In this document: positions 22,644-33,447 of the stretch, one piece after another
How positions within the stretch are numbered: the stretch's first letter is position 1
How the letters are laid out: every line of letters starts with the position of its first letter
Assembly (NCBI RefSeq): GCF_016802725.1
Contig: NC_052665.1
Coordinates: 25,500,501-25,564,500 of the forward strand
DNA from: Solenopsis invicta
Taxonomy: Eukaryota > Arthropoda > Insecta > Hymenoptera > Formicidae
Length of the DNA stretch: 64,000 nucleotides
Direction: 5' to 3'
Notes under the pieces: generated by a model
What the model saw: the letters and a program-made list of their open reading frames with translations, nothing else
The model's database searches: none
Told to the model about the DNA's origin: nothing
Position numbers and translations under genes: made by a program

Positions 22644-23251
22644 CAATTAGATTGAATGCACATAGGACGCGTCAACGCGTTACGCGTGGCGAGATAACCA
22701 ATCATTCTTGCGCTTTCTTAATTTTTTTCATAAAATAGAAAGAATGATTTTAATAGTGTTGATGAAATCCACCCATTATGCTGCTTTTAGCTTTTAGGCT
22801 TCTTTCATATGAGACGTAATTTGCATAAGCTTATAAACTTACATCAGCCAAACAAATCGTCTCACTATCATACACAAATCTGTCTAATTATTTATTGAGA
22901 CAATTTGATTGGTTGACGCAAGTTACGTTCTACATGAAAGCAGCCTTCATAATAACCTTTTGTGGAAAAACACGTTGATAGCTATCGTTCGAATTTCCGC
23001 GGCTGGTGTATTGCTGTGTTTATGTCGTATGCCAGACTATATTTCTTCATATGCATATTCGTGTGTAATTACATATACAAAATGGATGAGGATAATAATA
23101 ATGTATTGACTAGAAGAGGGGGTAATACTGAAGGAGACGGTCTTCCTCACCGATTTTGCTCAAATTGTGCAATTTTGTGTATTTTGATACGCACAATAAG
23201 AATATCGAAGAAAAAATCGTCGCTCTCAAACAGGTAAAAAGTTATGAAGTA

Positions 23252-24573
23252 CGAGGTGTGTTCAAAAAGTATCGCGAATTTTGTGTTTTTTCAAAAATTA
23301 TTTATTTATTCATGAATATCTATTTTGTCCCCTTCAAAGTAATCCTCATGAGATATTATACACTTGTGCCAACGGTTTTTCCAATCTTCGAAGCACTTCA
23401 AAAAATCATTTTTTTTTATCTTGTTCAGCTCCTCCTTCGATGCCGTCTTTATCTCGTCAAGCGTAGCGTAACGTCGTCCTTTCATGGGCCTCTTCAGTTT
23501 AGGGAACAAGAAAAAGTCACAGGTGGCCAGATCTGGGGAATACGGTGGCTGCGGCATCATTAGTGTGTTGTTTTTGGCCAAAAAGTCGCGCACAAGCAAC
23601 GATGTGTGAGCAGGGGCGTTATCGTGGTGCAAAAGCCAATTTTTGTTCTTCCACAAATCCGGGCGTTTCTGGCGGATTGCTTCGCGCAAATTGCGCATAA
23701 CTTGCAGGTAATATTCCTTATTGACCGTTCTACCCTGTGGCAAGAACTCATGATGCACCACGCCCCTGCAATCGAAGAAAACTGTCAGCAAAACTTTCAC
23801 ATTCGACCGAACTTGGCGCGCTTTTTTCGGTCTTGGTTCGTGCGGCAGCTTCCATTGAGATGATTGAGCTTTGGTTTCCACGTCATAACCATAAACCCAC
23901 GATTCGTCACCAGTTATGACCCTCTGGAGCAAATTTGGGTCGTCGCGGACAGAGTCCAACATCTCATTAGCAATGTTCATGCGATGCTGTTTTTGGTCGC
24001 AATTGAGCAATTTTGGTACGAATTTCGCGGCGACCCGTCTCATGCCCAAATCATTGATAAAAATCGAATGGCACGAGCCAATCGATATGTTTAGGTCCTC
24101 AGCAACTTCTCTAACGGTGATTCGACGATTGGCCAATACCATTTTCTCCACTTCATTAATTTTTTCGTCTGTTGTTGAAGTGCTCGGGCGTCCGGCACGC
24201 TCTTCGTCGTTCACATCTTCTCGGCCTTCTGAGAACATTTTGTACCACCGATAAACGTTGCTTCGGTCCAAGGTAGCTTCTCCGTATGCCACAGTCAACA
24301 TTCGGAATGCATCCGCGCACTTAATTTCGTTTTTCACACAAAATTTGATACAGGTTCTTTGATCCATTTTTTTGAATAGGTAAAAATCGAAGACGATCCA
24401 AAACACGTGCAAGCAAAGCAGCTGTCAACAATTAAGTGAACATTCAAAATGGCCGAGCTTGTCGGCATAAGTGAGAGACATGAGTACCAACATAACGCCA
24501 CAAAAAGATCGAAATTCGAATATACGTAACCCGCGAAAATTCAAAATTCGCGATACTTTTTGAACACACCTCG
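23252..24573 (-). mobile_element. Intact mariner element, 1322 bp
   Basis: Perfect 32-bp inverted ends beginning CGAGGTGTGTTCAAAAAGTA, flanked by TA at 23250-23251 and 24574-24575, with an uninterrupted transposase. It sits in the left terminal repeat of the Merlin element, so it is younger than that insertion. All structural parts of an autonomous mariner are present. Confidence 0.93.
23306..24367 (-). CDS. Mariner transposase (DD34D), full length
   Basis: 353 aa starting at MDQRTCIKFCVKNE, chosen over the upstream in-frame ATG (24412) because family members are about 345-355 aa and begin here. Helix-turn-helix domains fill the N-terminal half (SNVYRWYKMFSEG, ITVREVAEDLNISIG). Catalytic residues are at TGDESWVYGYD, HHDNAPAHTS and YSPDLATCDFFLF, with exactly 34 residues between the last two. 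No stops, frameshifts or missing key residues. It would cut and paste copies bearing the flanking ends at TA sites. Confidence 0.95.
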   Translation of the reverse strand: MDQRTCIKFCVKNEIKCADAFRMLTVAYGEATLDRSNVYRWYKMFSEGREDVNDEERAGRPSTSTTDEKINEVEKMVLANRRITVREVAEDLNISIGSCHSIFINDLGMRRVAAKFVPKLLNCDQKQHRMNIANEMLDSVRDDPNLLQRVITGDESWVYGYDVETKAQSSQWKLPHEPRPKKARQVRSNVKVLLTVFFDCRGVVHHEFLPQGRTVNKEYYLQVMRNLREAIRQKRPDLWKNKNWLLHHDNAPAHTSLLVRDFLAKNNTLMMPQPPYSPDLATCDFFLFPKLKRPMKGRRYATLDEIKTASKEELNKIKKNDFLKCFEDWKNRWHKCIISHEDYFEGDKIDIHE

Positions 24574-24741
24574 TATAAAAGATCAGCATTTGTGAGGTTA
24601 GGAAACCTGTCACACTGGCAGCATAGGAGGACCAAGAGGAACACTGAGAACGTGTAAGTTTGTGACTTTCCACGCGAGGCGAGCTCATCTCACCTCCTCC
24701 CCCTCCCCCCGCCTCGGAACAAGGTTTACAGACGTACTGTT

Positions 24742-25230
24742 CATCTTGTGTTTTTAACTCTCAACTTCAAAAGAACAAAAATGTTAAATTAAAGCAGGCA
24801 ACAGATGTCTGCTTTACAGTCAATTAATTTTTATTTTTATTTACATGATACAGAGGACTTTCCACGTAGAGCGAGGTCCACCCCCATTTCGCCTTTTCCA
24901 CCCCCAGCTTACCCTCCGTCACAGATGTCTGCTTTGCAGCCAAATTAATTGTTATTTTAATTTACATGATACAGAGGACTTTCCACGTAGAGCGAGGTCC
25001 ACCCCCATCCCACCTTTTCCACTCCCCACCCCTCCGCAAGCAGACATCTGTGACGGAGGGTAAGCTGGGGGTGGAAAAGGCGGAATGGGGGTGGACCTCG
25101 CTCTACGTGGAAAGTCCTCTGTATCATGTAAATAAAAATAAAAATTAATTGACTGTAAAGCAGACATCTGTTGCCTGCTTTAATTTAACATTTTTGTTCT
25201 TTTGAAGTTGAGAATTAAAAACACAAGATG
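24742..25230. repeat. Foldback element inside Merlin, 489 bp
   Basis: Begins CATCTTGTGTTTTTAA and ends with the complement; arms of about 190 bp (24742-24930 and 25036-25230) are nearly identical, with a third partial copy (24929-25025) in the loop. Includes GAGGACTTTCCACGTAGAGC. Non-coding. Confidence 0.85.
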
Positions 25231-25335
25231 CCTGCTTTAAAAACACAAAAAAATTATATAATTTTTAAAAATTAATATTTATTTTACTTTATATAATACA
25301 GGAATCTATAAAAAACAGCTTACATATTAACTTCT

Positions 25336-25555
25336 TAATTGTACATAATTTAATAAATAGTGATATAACGTGTCCACGGTGCAATAATACAGTGACAATT
25401 AATAGAGAAAAGCTCTTATTTCATTGCCATAAAGTGTATTATGAGAAAAATAAACATAAAAAAAAGTAAAAAAACAATGTGATTTTAAAGCAAGTGCAAA
25501 AATTAATACATAGTTCAGCAATTCTAAATTGAGTTTGAAGACCGTATGCAAATTA
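25336..25555 (+). repeat. Inverted partial copy of Merlin transposase exon 1
   Basis: About 215 bp nearly identical to the complement of 26410-26628, the CPRCNN region of exon 1, placed just after the stop codon of the Merlin gene in opposite orientation. A transcript reading through the gene could fold back over about 200 bp. Confidence 0.85.
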
Positions 25556-25562
25556 GCTAAGC

Positions 25563-26687
25563 TTAAGATTCAGAATTATTTTCTAAATTATCTTCATTGC
25601 AGATCTTTGGTGGATATAATTCTGCAATCGCACGGAAGAAAGCGGCTAAACGGTCTTCATATTTATGAACGCGTTTGAAGAGAAATTCAGCTAAATATCC
25701 CTCTAAATGTGCAGAGCGTGTTCCAAATCGTGGGATATTAGCTCTGACTTCTCTCCAAACGCGTTCAATATGCTGAGTGTGGGCTCCTGTTAATAAAATA
25801 ATATTTTTATATATTTATATGTTTTGTGATATAGGAAATATGGTCTACATATGAATTTGTTAATTACATATTTAATATGTCTATATTTACCAGTATCTGG
25901 ATCGACAAAGTTCATCGAATGATTAACAGTCAGATGTTGGAAGCCTTCACTGTTTAAACAGTTGTAGGACTTCCAACAATCTGACATTATTGTCGTTCCA
26001 GGTAAGATCCACTCTTTAATAAATTGAAGAAGAGTTTCTTGCGTGCGATCTGGTACAGGTACAAGAAATTTTCCTGTATCTCTTTCATATCCACCAAAGA
26101 TCCATTTTCCCTCTATAATTCGGCCACAGTTATTTTTTCTCTTGCCAATCTTAGCTTCGTCTATTTCTACTATTATGTTGGGTCCTCCAAGTTTTGTTGA
26201 ATTTCTTACAGCCCAATTGATGCAAACCTATCATTTTTAACATTACATTTTGCATAAATATATTATATACAATATATTAATAAATATATATCATTAAACT
26301 TACTTCTCGACAAAAAGAAATCCAATCTACTATAGAATGTTCAGAAATTTGCAGTTCTGTACATAAAAATTCATGTCGTGGAGGCCTCAACATAATATAA
26401 TACGCAGTTAATCTGCATACCGTTTCCAAGCTCAATTTGGAATTGCTGAACCATGTATTAATCTTTGCACTTGCTTTAAAATCACATTGTTTTTTTACTT
26501 TTTTTTTATGTTTATTTTTCTCATAATACACTTTATGGCAATGAAATAAGAGCTTTTCTCTATTAATTGTCACTGTATTATTGCACCGTGGACACGTTAT
26601 ATCACTATTTATTAAATTATGTACAATTAAAAAGTCGATAAGCTCTTTATCATTGTGCGTTATTGCCAAAAAGTCGTGCAACCACAT
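25563..26687 (-). CDS. Merlin transposase (ISXO2/IS1595-like DDE), 3 exons
   Basis: Exons 26304-26687, 25891-26227 and 25563-25786 give 314 aa with consistent phases (0, then 1). An N-terminal zinc-binding-like segment (CPRCNNTV ... FHCHK ... QCDFKAS) is followed by a helical region, then the DDE core: IIVEIDEAKIGKRK, IMSDCWKSY, and NHSMNFVDPDTGAHTQHIE followed by W. This arrangement is typical of ISXO2-like transposases and eukaryotic Merlin. No lesion is seen. The start is the first ATG of the open frame at 26687. Confidence 0.9.
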
Positions 26688-27765
26688 GGTGATAAGATGG
26701 CAAAATAGTATAATAAAGATTATAAGATTATAGGACGGAAAAAGAGGGAAATCATTTTAAATTATGTTTTATTTTGCACTTACCAATCAGACAGCTGTCA
26801 CGTGACTTACTATTCTCTCTTACACGTTCTCAATCTCCCTCTATGTCGTCAGCAGTCGTCAGTGTGAAAGATTTCCTAACCTCACAAATGCTGATCTTTT
26901 ACACTTCATAACTTTTTACCCGTTTGAGAGCGACGATTTTTTCTTCGATATTCTTATTGTGCGTATCAAAATACACAAAATTGCACAATTTGAGCAAAAT
27001 CGGTGAGGAAGACCGTCTCCTTCAGTATTACCGAAGAGGGTCTTATAAACGATATTTGCAAGACGACAATGTACCAGTACCTGAGTCAACAATCCGTTCC
27101 CGTATACAACGAGAACAAATGCCATTACAACAGGTCAGTTTATACCATATATATACTTATGATTCTGTTCACTACATTGAATATTTCATTGTATTCTAAA
27201 AATATTACACAAAAAGGTCCTCCTCCTAATAAATATTTATAAATAAGAATATCCTTTAATTTCTTACTCGTAATAATAGTGTACTTCTTTATTTAGGAGC
27301 AAGAAACGGATATCAACGATATTTCTGTGATATCGGAACAATTATCTGTGAATTCCAATGAGAACGAACATGTCACTGATGCTGAAAATAGTTCGGATAA
27401 CAGTGACCAGAGTATTAACGGTCCAACAGCATCTGGCAGTCCAAAACATAATGATGATGCAGTCAGTGTAATCATTGAATCAAATTTCGACCTTTTGGAT
27501 AAGGCCTCCGTATGTTTGACAAATACGAATGATCTTATAAGTATACTATTTTTTATTGTAAATAGTCGCTTTGATATATGTCATTTTATTATTCATATGA
27601 AATTCTCTAAATATAGAATTAATTTAAATTTCGATGAATTACTTTAGTTTTTTAATAGTCGAGTAAAATAAAAATGATGAAACTTGAAATGCAATATACG
27701 TGTATGAAATCTTATAACAATATGGGTATAAACATTTATTAGAAATAAAAAAATAATATTAAACA

Positions 27766-27766
27766 C

Positions 27767-27804
<38 letters not shown>

Positions 27805-27895
27805 TGTGAACATACACAATTGTTTATAATTTTATTTTTTTATTATATGTAATGGTATATTAAACATACACATTATGCACACACACACACACACA
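27766..27895 (+). repeat. (GT)n and (CA)n microsatellites in transposase intron 2
   Basis: A pure TG run at about 27768-27800 and a CA run at about 27876-27895 frame an AT-rich segment in the intron between exons 2 and 3. Confidence 0.9.
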
Positions 27896-28211
27896 TATAA
27901 TAAGAACACTCTTCTATTGATTCAATACGCCAATAATATTTTTTTATTTATTCATGTGTTTAAATGCATATATTGTATTTTTTATATAGGATACAATTAT
28001 GGATGACATCTCTGTAGTTAATAAAGCTGACTCTGATACTGCATCAATATCAGATAGTTCAAATAGTTCAGTTGGAAGCAAAAGACAAAACTCGTTTGAT
28101 GTTACATCTAATAATGACACATCAGATTTAGAAGATGTATTTCAAGACAATGAAGAATTCTTGGAACCTGCAGGGAATGCAAATTTTATTCCACCAGAGG
28201 GCAATGATAAG

Positions 28212-28954
28212 GTACTTCAATCAATTCGACTAAATTAACATTTTCTTATGTAAGCTTTGCAGTCAAAGAGAAACCATTCTATCACATATTTGTAGCATAT
28301 ATTTTGCATTGAAAGATGTTAAGATATATATTAGGTTGAAATAGTTCGTGTCTTCTTTTATATGAGAATTTTTTCTAACAAAAATTGCATATTGGCTATA
28401 TGATGTTGATGCATATTGGCCATATGAATATATATTTTGTATGTTTGTTCTCTATTAAAATAGATTATTTAATTTTTATTTTATCTGAATGGTAAAAAGT
28501 TTTCAGAATGAAAATTATAAATTATGACATTGAAAAAAAAGAAACATTTATGACGCCTTTTTTCCAATAAAATGTTCTCAGTAGATAGAACAAATATTTT
28601 GAGTGACCTCTGCAGTTTTAGATTCTCAATTAAACTCATAAAGAAGAAAATGTCGCAAATGTTCCTTTTTTCAAATTTGGCACTTTATAATTTCGATTCT
28701 AAAAAATTTTTACCATTAGATAAAATAAATCAAAAGATTATTTTGATAAAGTAAAGTAAAGCATATTGTATATAGTCTCTCAATATGCAATTCTTGTTAG
28801 GAAAAATTCTCTAAGAAGAAAAACTAAATTGCATCAAACCAACATTCACATTTTTTCCAATCCATAACATATTTATTACATATCACATACACTGTAGATA
28901 TTTATATCTGAGAATAATTTTTTGAATATTTAATAATTCCTAATTTATTTACAG
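28212..28954 (+). other. Transposase intron 3, no gene seen
   Basis: AT-rich intron from GTACTT at 28212 to ATTTACAG at 28954. The 60-codon frame at 28572 is AT-driven and not called. Confidence 0.6.
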
Positions 28955-31173
28955 GAACGCGTTCCATTATATGAACAATCGAATATATCCAAGATGGAAA
29001 GCGAACTTCTCATATTAAATTTTGCGATACGGCACAGTTTGACCGATGTTGCTCTTGAAGATCTCATTACTTTGATAAATTGTCATCTACCATACTCAGT
29101 ATATCACACTAAGTACATATTTATGAAGAAGTATGATACTCCAGCATCAATTCGAAAATGCTACTATTGTCCAGAGTGTTATATAATATTAAAAATCTTT
29201 GCTGCAGATGATAGAACAAAAGAAAATCTTTTTTGTCCAGAGTGCGAATGTAGATACAACAAATTTACATTGAAAAAAAGCGCAAATTATTTTTTATATT
29301 TGTCTTTAGAACAGCAGTTGCGTGATTTTGTGAATAGCAATAAATATGCTATGCTTCAAAGAGAAAACGATAATTATTCTGATATAATTTGTGGAAAGTT
29401 TTATAGATCTCTGAAAGATGCTGGAGTAATTCAATTACATGATATTACGCTACAGATCAGTACTGACGGTGTTCAAGTGTTTAATTCATCATCTGTAACT
29501 ATGTGGCCTATACAGGTAATGGCGAATGAATTGCCGTATAGAGAAAGGAGAAAAAATATGATGTTATGCGGTTTATGGTATAACAAAGAAAAACCTGATA
29601 TGAATTTGTTTTTATCTTTAATTGTTGAGGAATTGACTTACATGCATGAAGTAGGTATTACACGTAACGTGGAAGGAGAAGAAGAAATTCGTATCAGAGT
29701 ACATACAATCGCGTCTCCTGTAGATTCTGTCGCGCGACCTTTGTTACAAAACATAAAACAATATAACGGAAGCTTTGGCTGCAGTTTTTGCTTGCATAAA
29801 GGTATACACGTTGAAGTCGGTAGAGGAATGACAAGAATATATCCCGGTTGCGTAAAGGAACCGCGCACATTGCGCCAACATGAAGTAGATTGTGAAACTG
29901 CTGTACAAACTGGAACTATACCTCACGGTGTGAAAGGGCCATCAGTTCTAATGCTGTTACCGATCTTTGACATAACATTTTCGTTTACACCTGATTATCT
30001 GCATACTGTTCTATTGGGAGTGTGTAAAACTTTTACGGATGCTTGGTTTAATTCGTCAAATCACTTAAAAGACTGGTATATTGGAAACAAAGCAAATCTT
30101 ATTCACGAAAAACTCCTGCAAATAAAACCACCCTGTGAGATTACTCGTACACCTAGATCTATCAGTGAAAGAAATCTATGGAAGGCATCAGAATGGAAGC
30201 ACTTCTTGCTCTACTATTCCCTTACTTGTTTACAAAATGTATTGCCCTTACAATATGTGAAACACTGGTTTCTTTTTATTTTTAGTATGCATATATTTCT
30301 ACAAGAAAAAATCAGTGACGTAGATTTTCCAACGGCTGAAAGTGCATTGAAAATGTTTGTTCTTAAAATAGAAGACTTATATGGTTTAGAATATTATAAG
30401 TATAATGTACATTTATTGTTACATATCCCAGAATTTGTTAAACAATCGGGGCTTTGTGGGCTGTATCTACTTTTCCTTATGAACACTATAATGGAGTATT
30501 AAGACAAATGTTCCGGAATTCACAAGCTGTTCCGGAACAGATATGTAAATTGTATATGAGTTCAAAGCGCGTGGAAGATTCATGTTTAGAAGTATTTTCG
30601 AGACCCAATTGTTTCAAAAATGCAAAAATTTTATATGATAAAATGAGTGGAATGTATCATACAAAAAATTATCTGGAATATGAACTTCATTTAAAAATAT
30701 TTGGAAAGCCGGTTCAAAGGGCATTAACGTTAACGGAACAGACTTGTATAGAAGCTCTTTTGCATGAAAATATTCTAAATGAGACTAACTGCTATAAGCG
30801 TTTCATTTTTCGAAATGTATTGTGGCATTCCGAGAACTATGGAAAACTTCAAAAGCGACAAAACAGTACAGCATTATTGCGGAATGGTATATTCATAATA
30901 ATATCCGGAATTTTTGGTATCCATACTGTGCGAAACAATTATATACGATATATCATTATTGGAAAGATTCTTAATTGTATTGATACGGAAACAATTTGTA
31001 AAACAAATAATCCAACACTTTCATCAAATCGTCTTTTTCATATTACTCGTTTGACTGATTCTGTCACCGCTGTCTTTCCTGACATGTTATGTACCAAATG
31101 TGTAATGATTCCATACAATAATGTCGATAAATATTGCATTGTTCGTCTCGTAAATAATATTGAACGTGATTAA

Positions 31174-31814
31174 TATGTCAATATTGTATAACATTTATTT
31201 AGTAAATAAATTGATGATATTACTTTTACATAAACTTTCTTCAACAAGCTTTTAACTTTAATATAATTTTGTATTACGACGCATTGATTAAAATATACAA
31301 TTTATAGTATATTAAACATATATTACTAGTAAGAAATAAAACTTCTACTCTTTTCTGTTAATACGATGTTATTTTATTACTTTCATTCTCCTACGATCTG
31401 TACGCGCAGGAACCTAATAAATAATTCTTTTGTCGTGCCACACGAGAGAAAATGAGATATTAGTAACCAAGCTGTACATATGGCATATAATAAAAATTAT
31501 TTTCAAAAAAACTCAGTAAATTTTGAAAAAAACATGTAAAATTTTTCAGATATTTTCCGAAATAATTGAATAAGGATTCTGTAAATAATTCAATATTTGT
31601 AGATATAAAACTTTCTGGGAATTTCAATTTTGATTTGACTTTTTCTAAAAAATGTTTCAATTTGTATAAATAAATTTAAAAAGTCTAAGAAAATTTTAAA
31701 CTTTTCATAAAAATTGTGAAAAATATTATAAAAAATTCTAAGAAATATCGCCATGAAGATACTGAAAAACATACATTATTAAATGCTACAAGAAGTATTC
31801 AACTGTATACACTG
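31174..31814. other. 3' region of the transposase gene, no further gene
   Basis: AT-rich; holds the 3' UTR of the transposase. Minus-strand frames at 31460-31772 are Phe/Lys-rich artefacts of AT composition. Confidence 0.5.
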
Positions 31815-32110
31815 TACAAAATGTGGACTATTAGTGTAATATTGCACATTACTGCAAACTATTTGTTTGCACTATTCAATTATTAGTATGAGAATAGTGT
31901 AAACTATTAAATGTCTGCACTAGTGGTAATTTCAGTAGTTCTTACTATTACATTTTAAAAGTTCACACTGGTTAATAGTTTGTAATTGTGTAGTGGAAAC
32001 TATTTATTACTAGTGTTACAGTACTCATTGCAGTAGTGTTGAATGTTTATAACTATTGCCGTTAAATAGTTACTATTAGAATTCTACTAGTTACTATTGG
32101 CATTCTAATA
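31815..32110. repeat. Right subterminal region, ACTATT/AATAGT-rich
   Basis: About fifteen copies of ACTATT, AATAGT or CTATTAGT-like motifs in both orientations within 300 bp, directly inside the right inverted end. Counterpart of 12945-13135. Confidence 0.7.
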
Positions 32111-32123
32111 GTTTTTTTCCGTA

Positions 32124-32293
32124 CGGGATTGTACCCACATGTCAAATTTTTTTAAAATATAATACATCATTGCCATCATTGGCAGCAGTAGAGCGTCTCT
32201 TCTGTTGCGGACAGCAGATATTTGTACCTCGTAGAAACCGATTATCGGACAAATTATTTGAAAAACTATTATTTTTAAGAAATAATGATTTAT
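32124..32293 (+). pseudogene. hAT transposase, C-terminal part (3' piece with dimerisation domain)
   Basis: Reads FFLKYNTSLPSLAAVERLF, then VPRRNRLSDKLFEKLLFLR and a stop at 32291-32293. This is the classic hAT C-terminal dimerisation signature. It continues in frame from 12930 once the inserted element and one TA are removed. Confidence 0.85.
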
Positions 32294-32561
32294 AATTTCC
32301 TTTTCATTTATTAATTATTTTAACCAATATATGTTCAATGTTCAATCAATAAATAGAAGTTTTTATAAAAATTTTTCTGTATCCTATGTCCTTCCTTAAC
32401 AGTTAAATTATCTTAAAATTATCTAGATAAAACAATGTATAAATTTATCTTTTATCTAAATAAATTAAATTTAAATCATTTTTATCTTATCTAAGATAAT
32501 ATTAAATGTAATTTATTTTATTTTTATTTAGATAATTTTAAGTTATCTAAGCGCAACACTG

Positions 32562-33017
32562 TTCGTAACGTAGTCAACGTAAGGTTAAGGTTAGCCATAG
32601 GCGCTGTAATCAGTATTAACGAATCGCCCTGGTGTTCGGTATTACGAATACCTTCTCCTTACGAAAAAGAACTATTGCTGGCCGTGTGATTATTACATGC
32701 GGCTATGTGATTATTACTGATGGCTCTGTAATTATCAAGGCAAATATTATTGCTTCTACAATAATTAGCAATGGAATACAGACGGATATTACTCACCTAT
32801 TGGGTATCACTAGAAAGACTACTGCATATATAATAACTACTGGGATTTGGTTAGGTGGTGTGCGGATGTTGACATGGATATAGAGTGAGACTGAGAATGA
32901 GTGTTGTAATATATTAGAAAGAATTAAGAAAGTAAAGAGATATGAACTAGAGAAATAGGAAGTTAGAGAAGACGGGTAATTGGAGGCAAAATTAGGAGAA
33001 AAGGATTTGTGATGATA
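32562..33017. other. No gene; start of a purine-rich stretch
   Basis: The 83-codon frame at 32632-32883 is repetitive (GYVIIT, GSVIIK) and matches nothing I know. From about 32885 the sequence becomes purine-rich (GAGACTGAGAATGAG) and continues, after removal of two insertions, at 35897-35994 and 40857-41560. Possibly a decayed non-LTR element; not identified. Confidence 0.4.
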
Positions 33018-33360
33018 CCCTGATAGCCATCTGTCTGTGTTGTTGCTGTAATGTTGCCGAAAACAAAGGGCATTAGTTTTCAGCTTTAGAACAAGGTGTA
33101 TGCCTCATTTGCCTTTGGTTTGACATCATATGAATTCAGCACGTTTTGCTGCGTATATGCTGCGTATTTGCTGTCACCGGTTAATCGCTATACATAAAGA
33201 GCAACATGAGAGCAAGTTGACAACAACATGTGCTGAGTCATAAATTTCAGTAAAAATTCAACAACATGTCAAAAACGGTTAAATATATGTTTTGTACTCT
33301 TTTTTTCGAATATATAAAAAATAAATAAGTTAATTCTTTTTTCTGCTGAATTGTCATCAC

Positions 33361-33447
33361 CCTGCCAAAAATGTGCGATAAAACCGATTAAAAAAAAAGT
33401 AATCCGAATCGATCGAGATTTCTGCACCAAAAATACGGTATTAAGAC
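33361..33447. repeat. Interspersed repeat, copy 2 (split by an LTR)
   Basis: Complement of 8035-8131, starting CACCCTGCC; interrupted at AGAC by the solo LTR and resumed at 34964 (AGACCGATTGAAAATAAGAT). Confidence 0.75.

Larger units (their letters stand above)
21520..23081. promoter_or_regulatory. Divergent intergenic region between BEN and transposase genes
   Basis: About 1.56 kb separates the two start codons. It probably holds both promoters and non-coding first exons (an acceptor-like TTTACATACAG lies just upstream of the BEN ATG). Apart from two small MITEs I see no coding sequence. Specific promoter elements cannot be assigned. Confidence 0.5.
23121..27032. mobile_element. Merlin (IS1016/IS1595-like) element inserted in transposase exon 1
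   Basis: Ends GGTAATACTGAAGGAGACGG and complement, flanked by exact 8-bp duplications GAAGAGGG at 23113-23120 and 27033-27040; Merlin elements are known to make 8-9-bp duplications. Terminal repeats are about 210 bp (left one interrupted by a mariner, resuming at 24576; right one about 26818-27032). Without the mariner the element is about 2.6 kb. It encodes an intact transposase and carries an antisense partial copy of its own first exon. Confidence 0.9.
23082..31173 (+). pseudogene. CMC/EnSpm-like (tnp2-type) transposase, 4 exons, frameshifted and interrupted
   Basis: Exon 1 is 23082-23120 plus 27041-27133, split by a Merlin element; exon 2 is 27297-27509, exon 3 27990-28211, exon 4 28955-31173, all in phase 0 with GT/AG sites. 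The N-terminus is basic (SYKRYLQDD), exons 2-3 acidic and Ser-rich. Exon 4 carries zinc-like pairs (CYYCPEC, LFCPECEC) and the tnp2-type DDE core: QISTDGVQVF, MWPIQVMANELPYR, FGCSFCLHKG, FTPDYLHTVLLGV. A 1-bp loss near 30450 shifts the frame just before the FPYEHYNGVLRQM region, which probably includes the catalytic Glu; the rest continues to 31173. With both lesions it cannot make a full protein. Confidence 0.78.
12933..32121. mobile_element. 19.2-kb two-gene DNA transposon (BEN protein + CMC-like transposase)
   Basis: Perfect 12-bp inverted ends CGGAAAAAAACT/AGTTTTTTTCCG lie next to TA at 12931-12932 and 32122-32123. Removing the interval and one TA rejoins an hAT reading frame without a stop or shift, so both ends belong to one insertion. 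Inside are subterminal AATAGT-rich regions at both ends, a BEN-domain gene reading toward the left end and a tnp2-like transposase gene reading toward the right end, with start codons about 1.56 kb apart. Later insertions account for nearly half of the length; the original was about 10 kb. Superfamily is tentative: the transposase looks CMC-like, and a 2-bp TA duplication would fit a Mirage-like branch better than EnSpm (3 bp). Confidence 0.8.
12547..32561 (+). mobile_element. Internally deleted hAT element, split by a 19.2-kb insertion
   Basis: Left end TAGTGTTTGCTG and right end GCGCAACACTG are hAT-like inverted termini, followed inward by TTATCTAGATAA-type repeats (12570-12720 and 32395-32545). 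Only the last 100 or so codons of the transposase survive (12761-12930 joined to 32124-32293), so the element was already internally deleted when the large element inserted. No clear 8-bp target duplication: GGGGTAAG on the left, TTCGTAAC on the right. Confidence 0.7.

Noticed and set aside
12539..32569. 8-bp target duplication of the hAT element
   Set aside because: GGGGTAAG and TTCGTAAC agree only in GTAA, too little to claim.
32632..32883. 83-codon ORF with GYVIIT/GSVIIK repeats
   Set aside because: No homology recognised, internal sequence repetition, no splice or start context.
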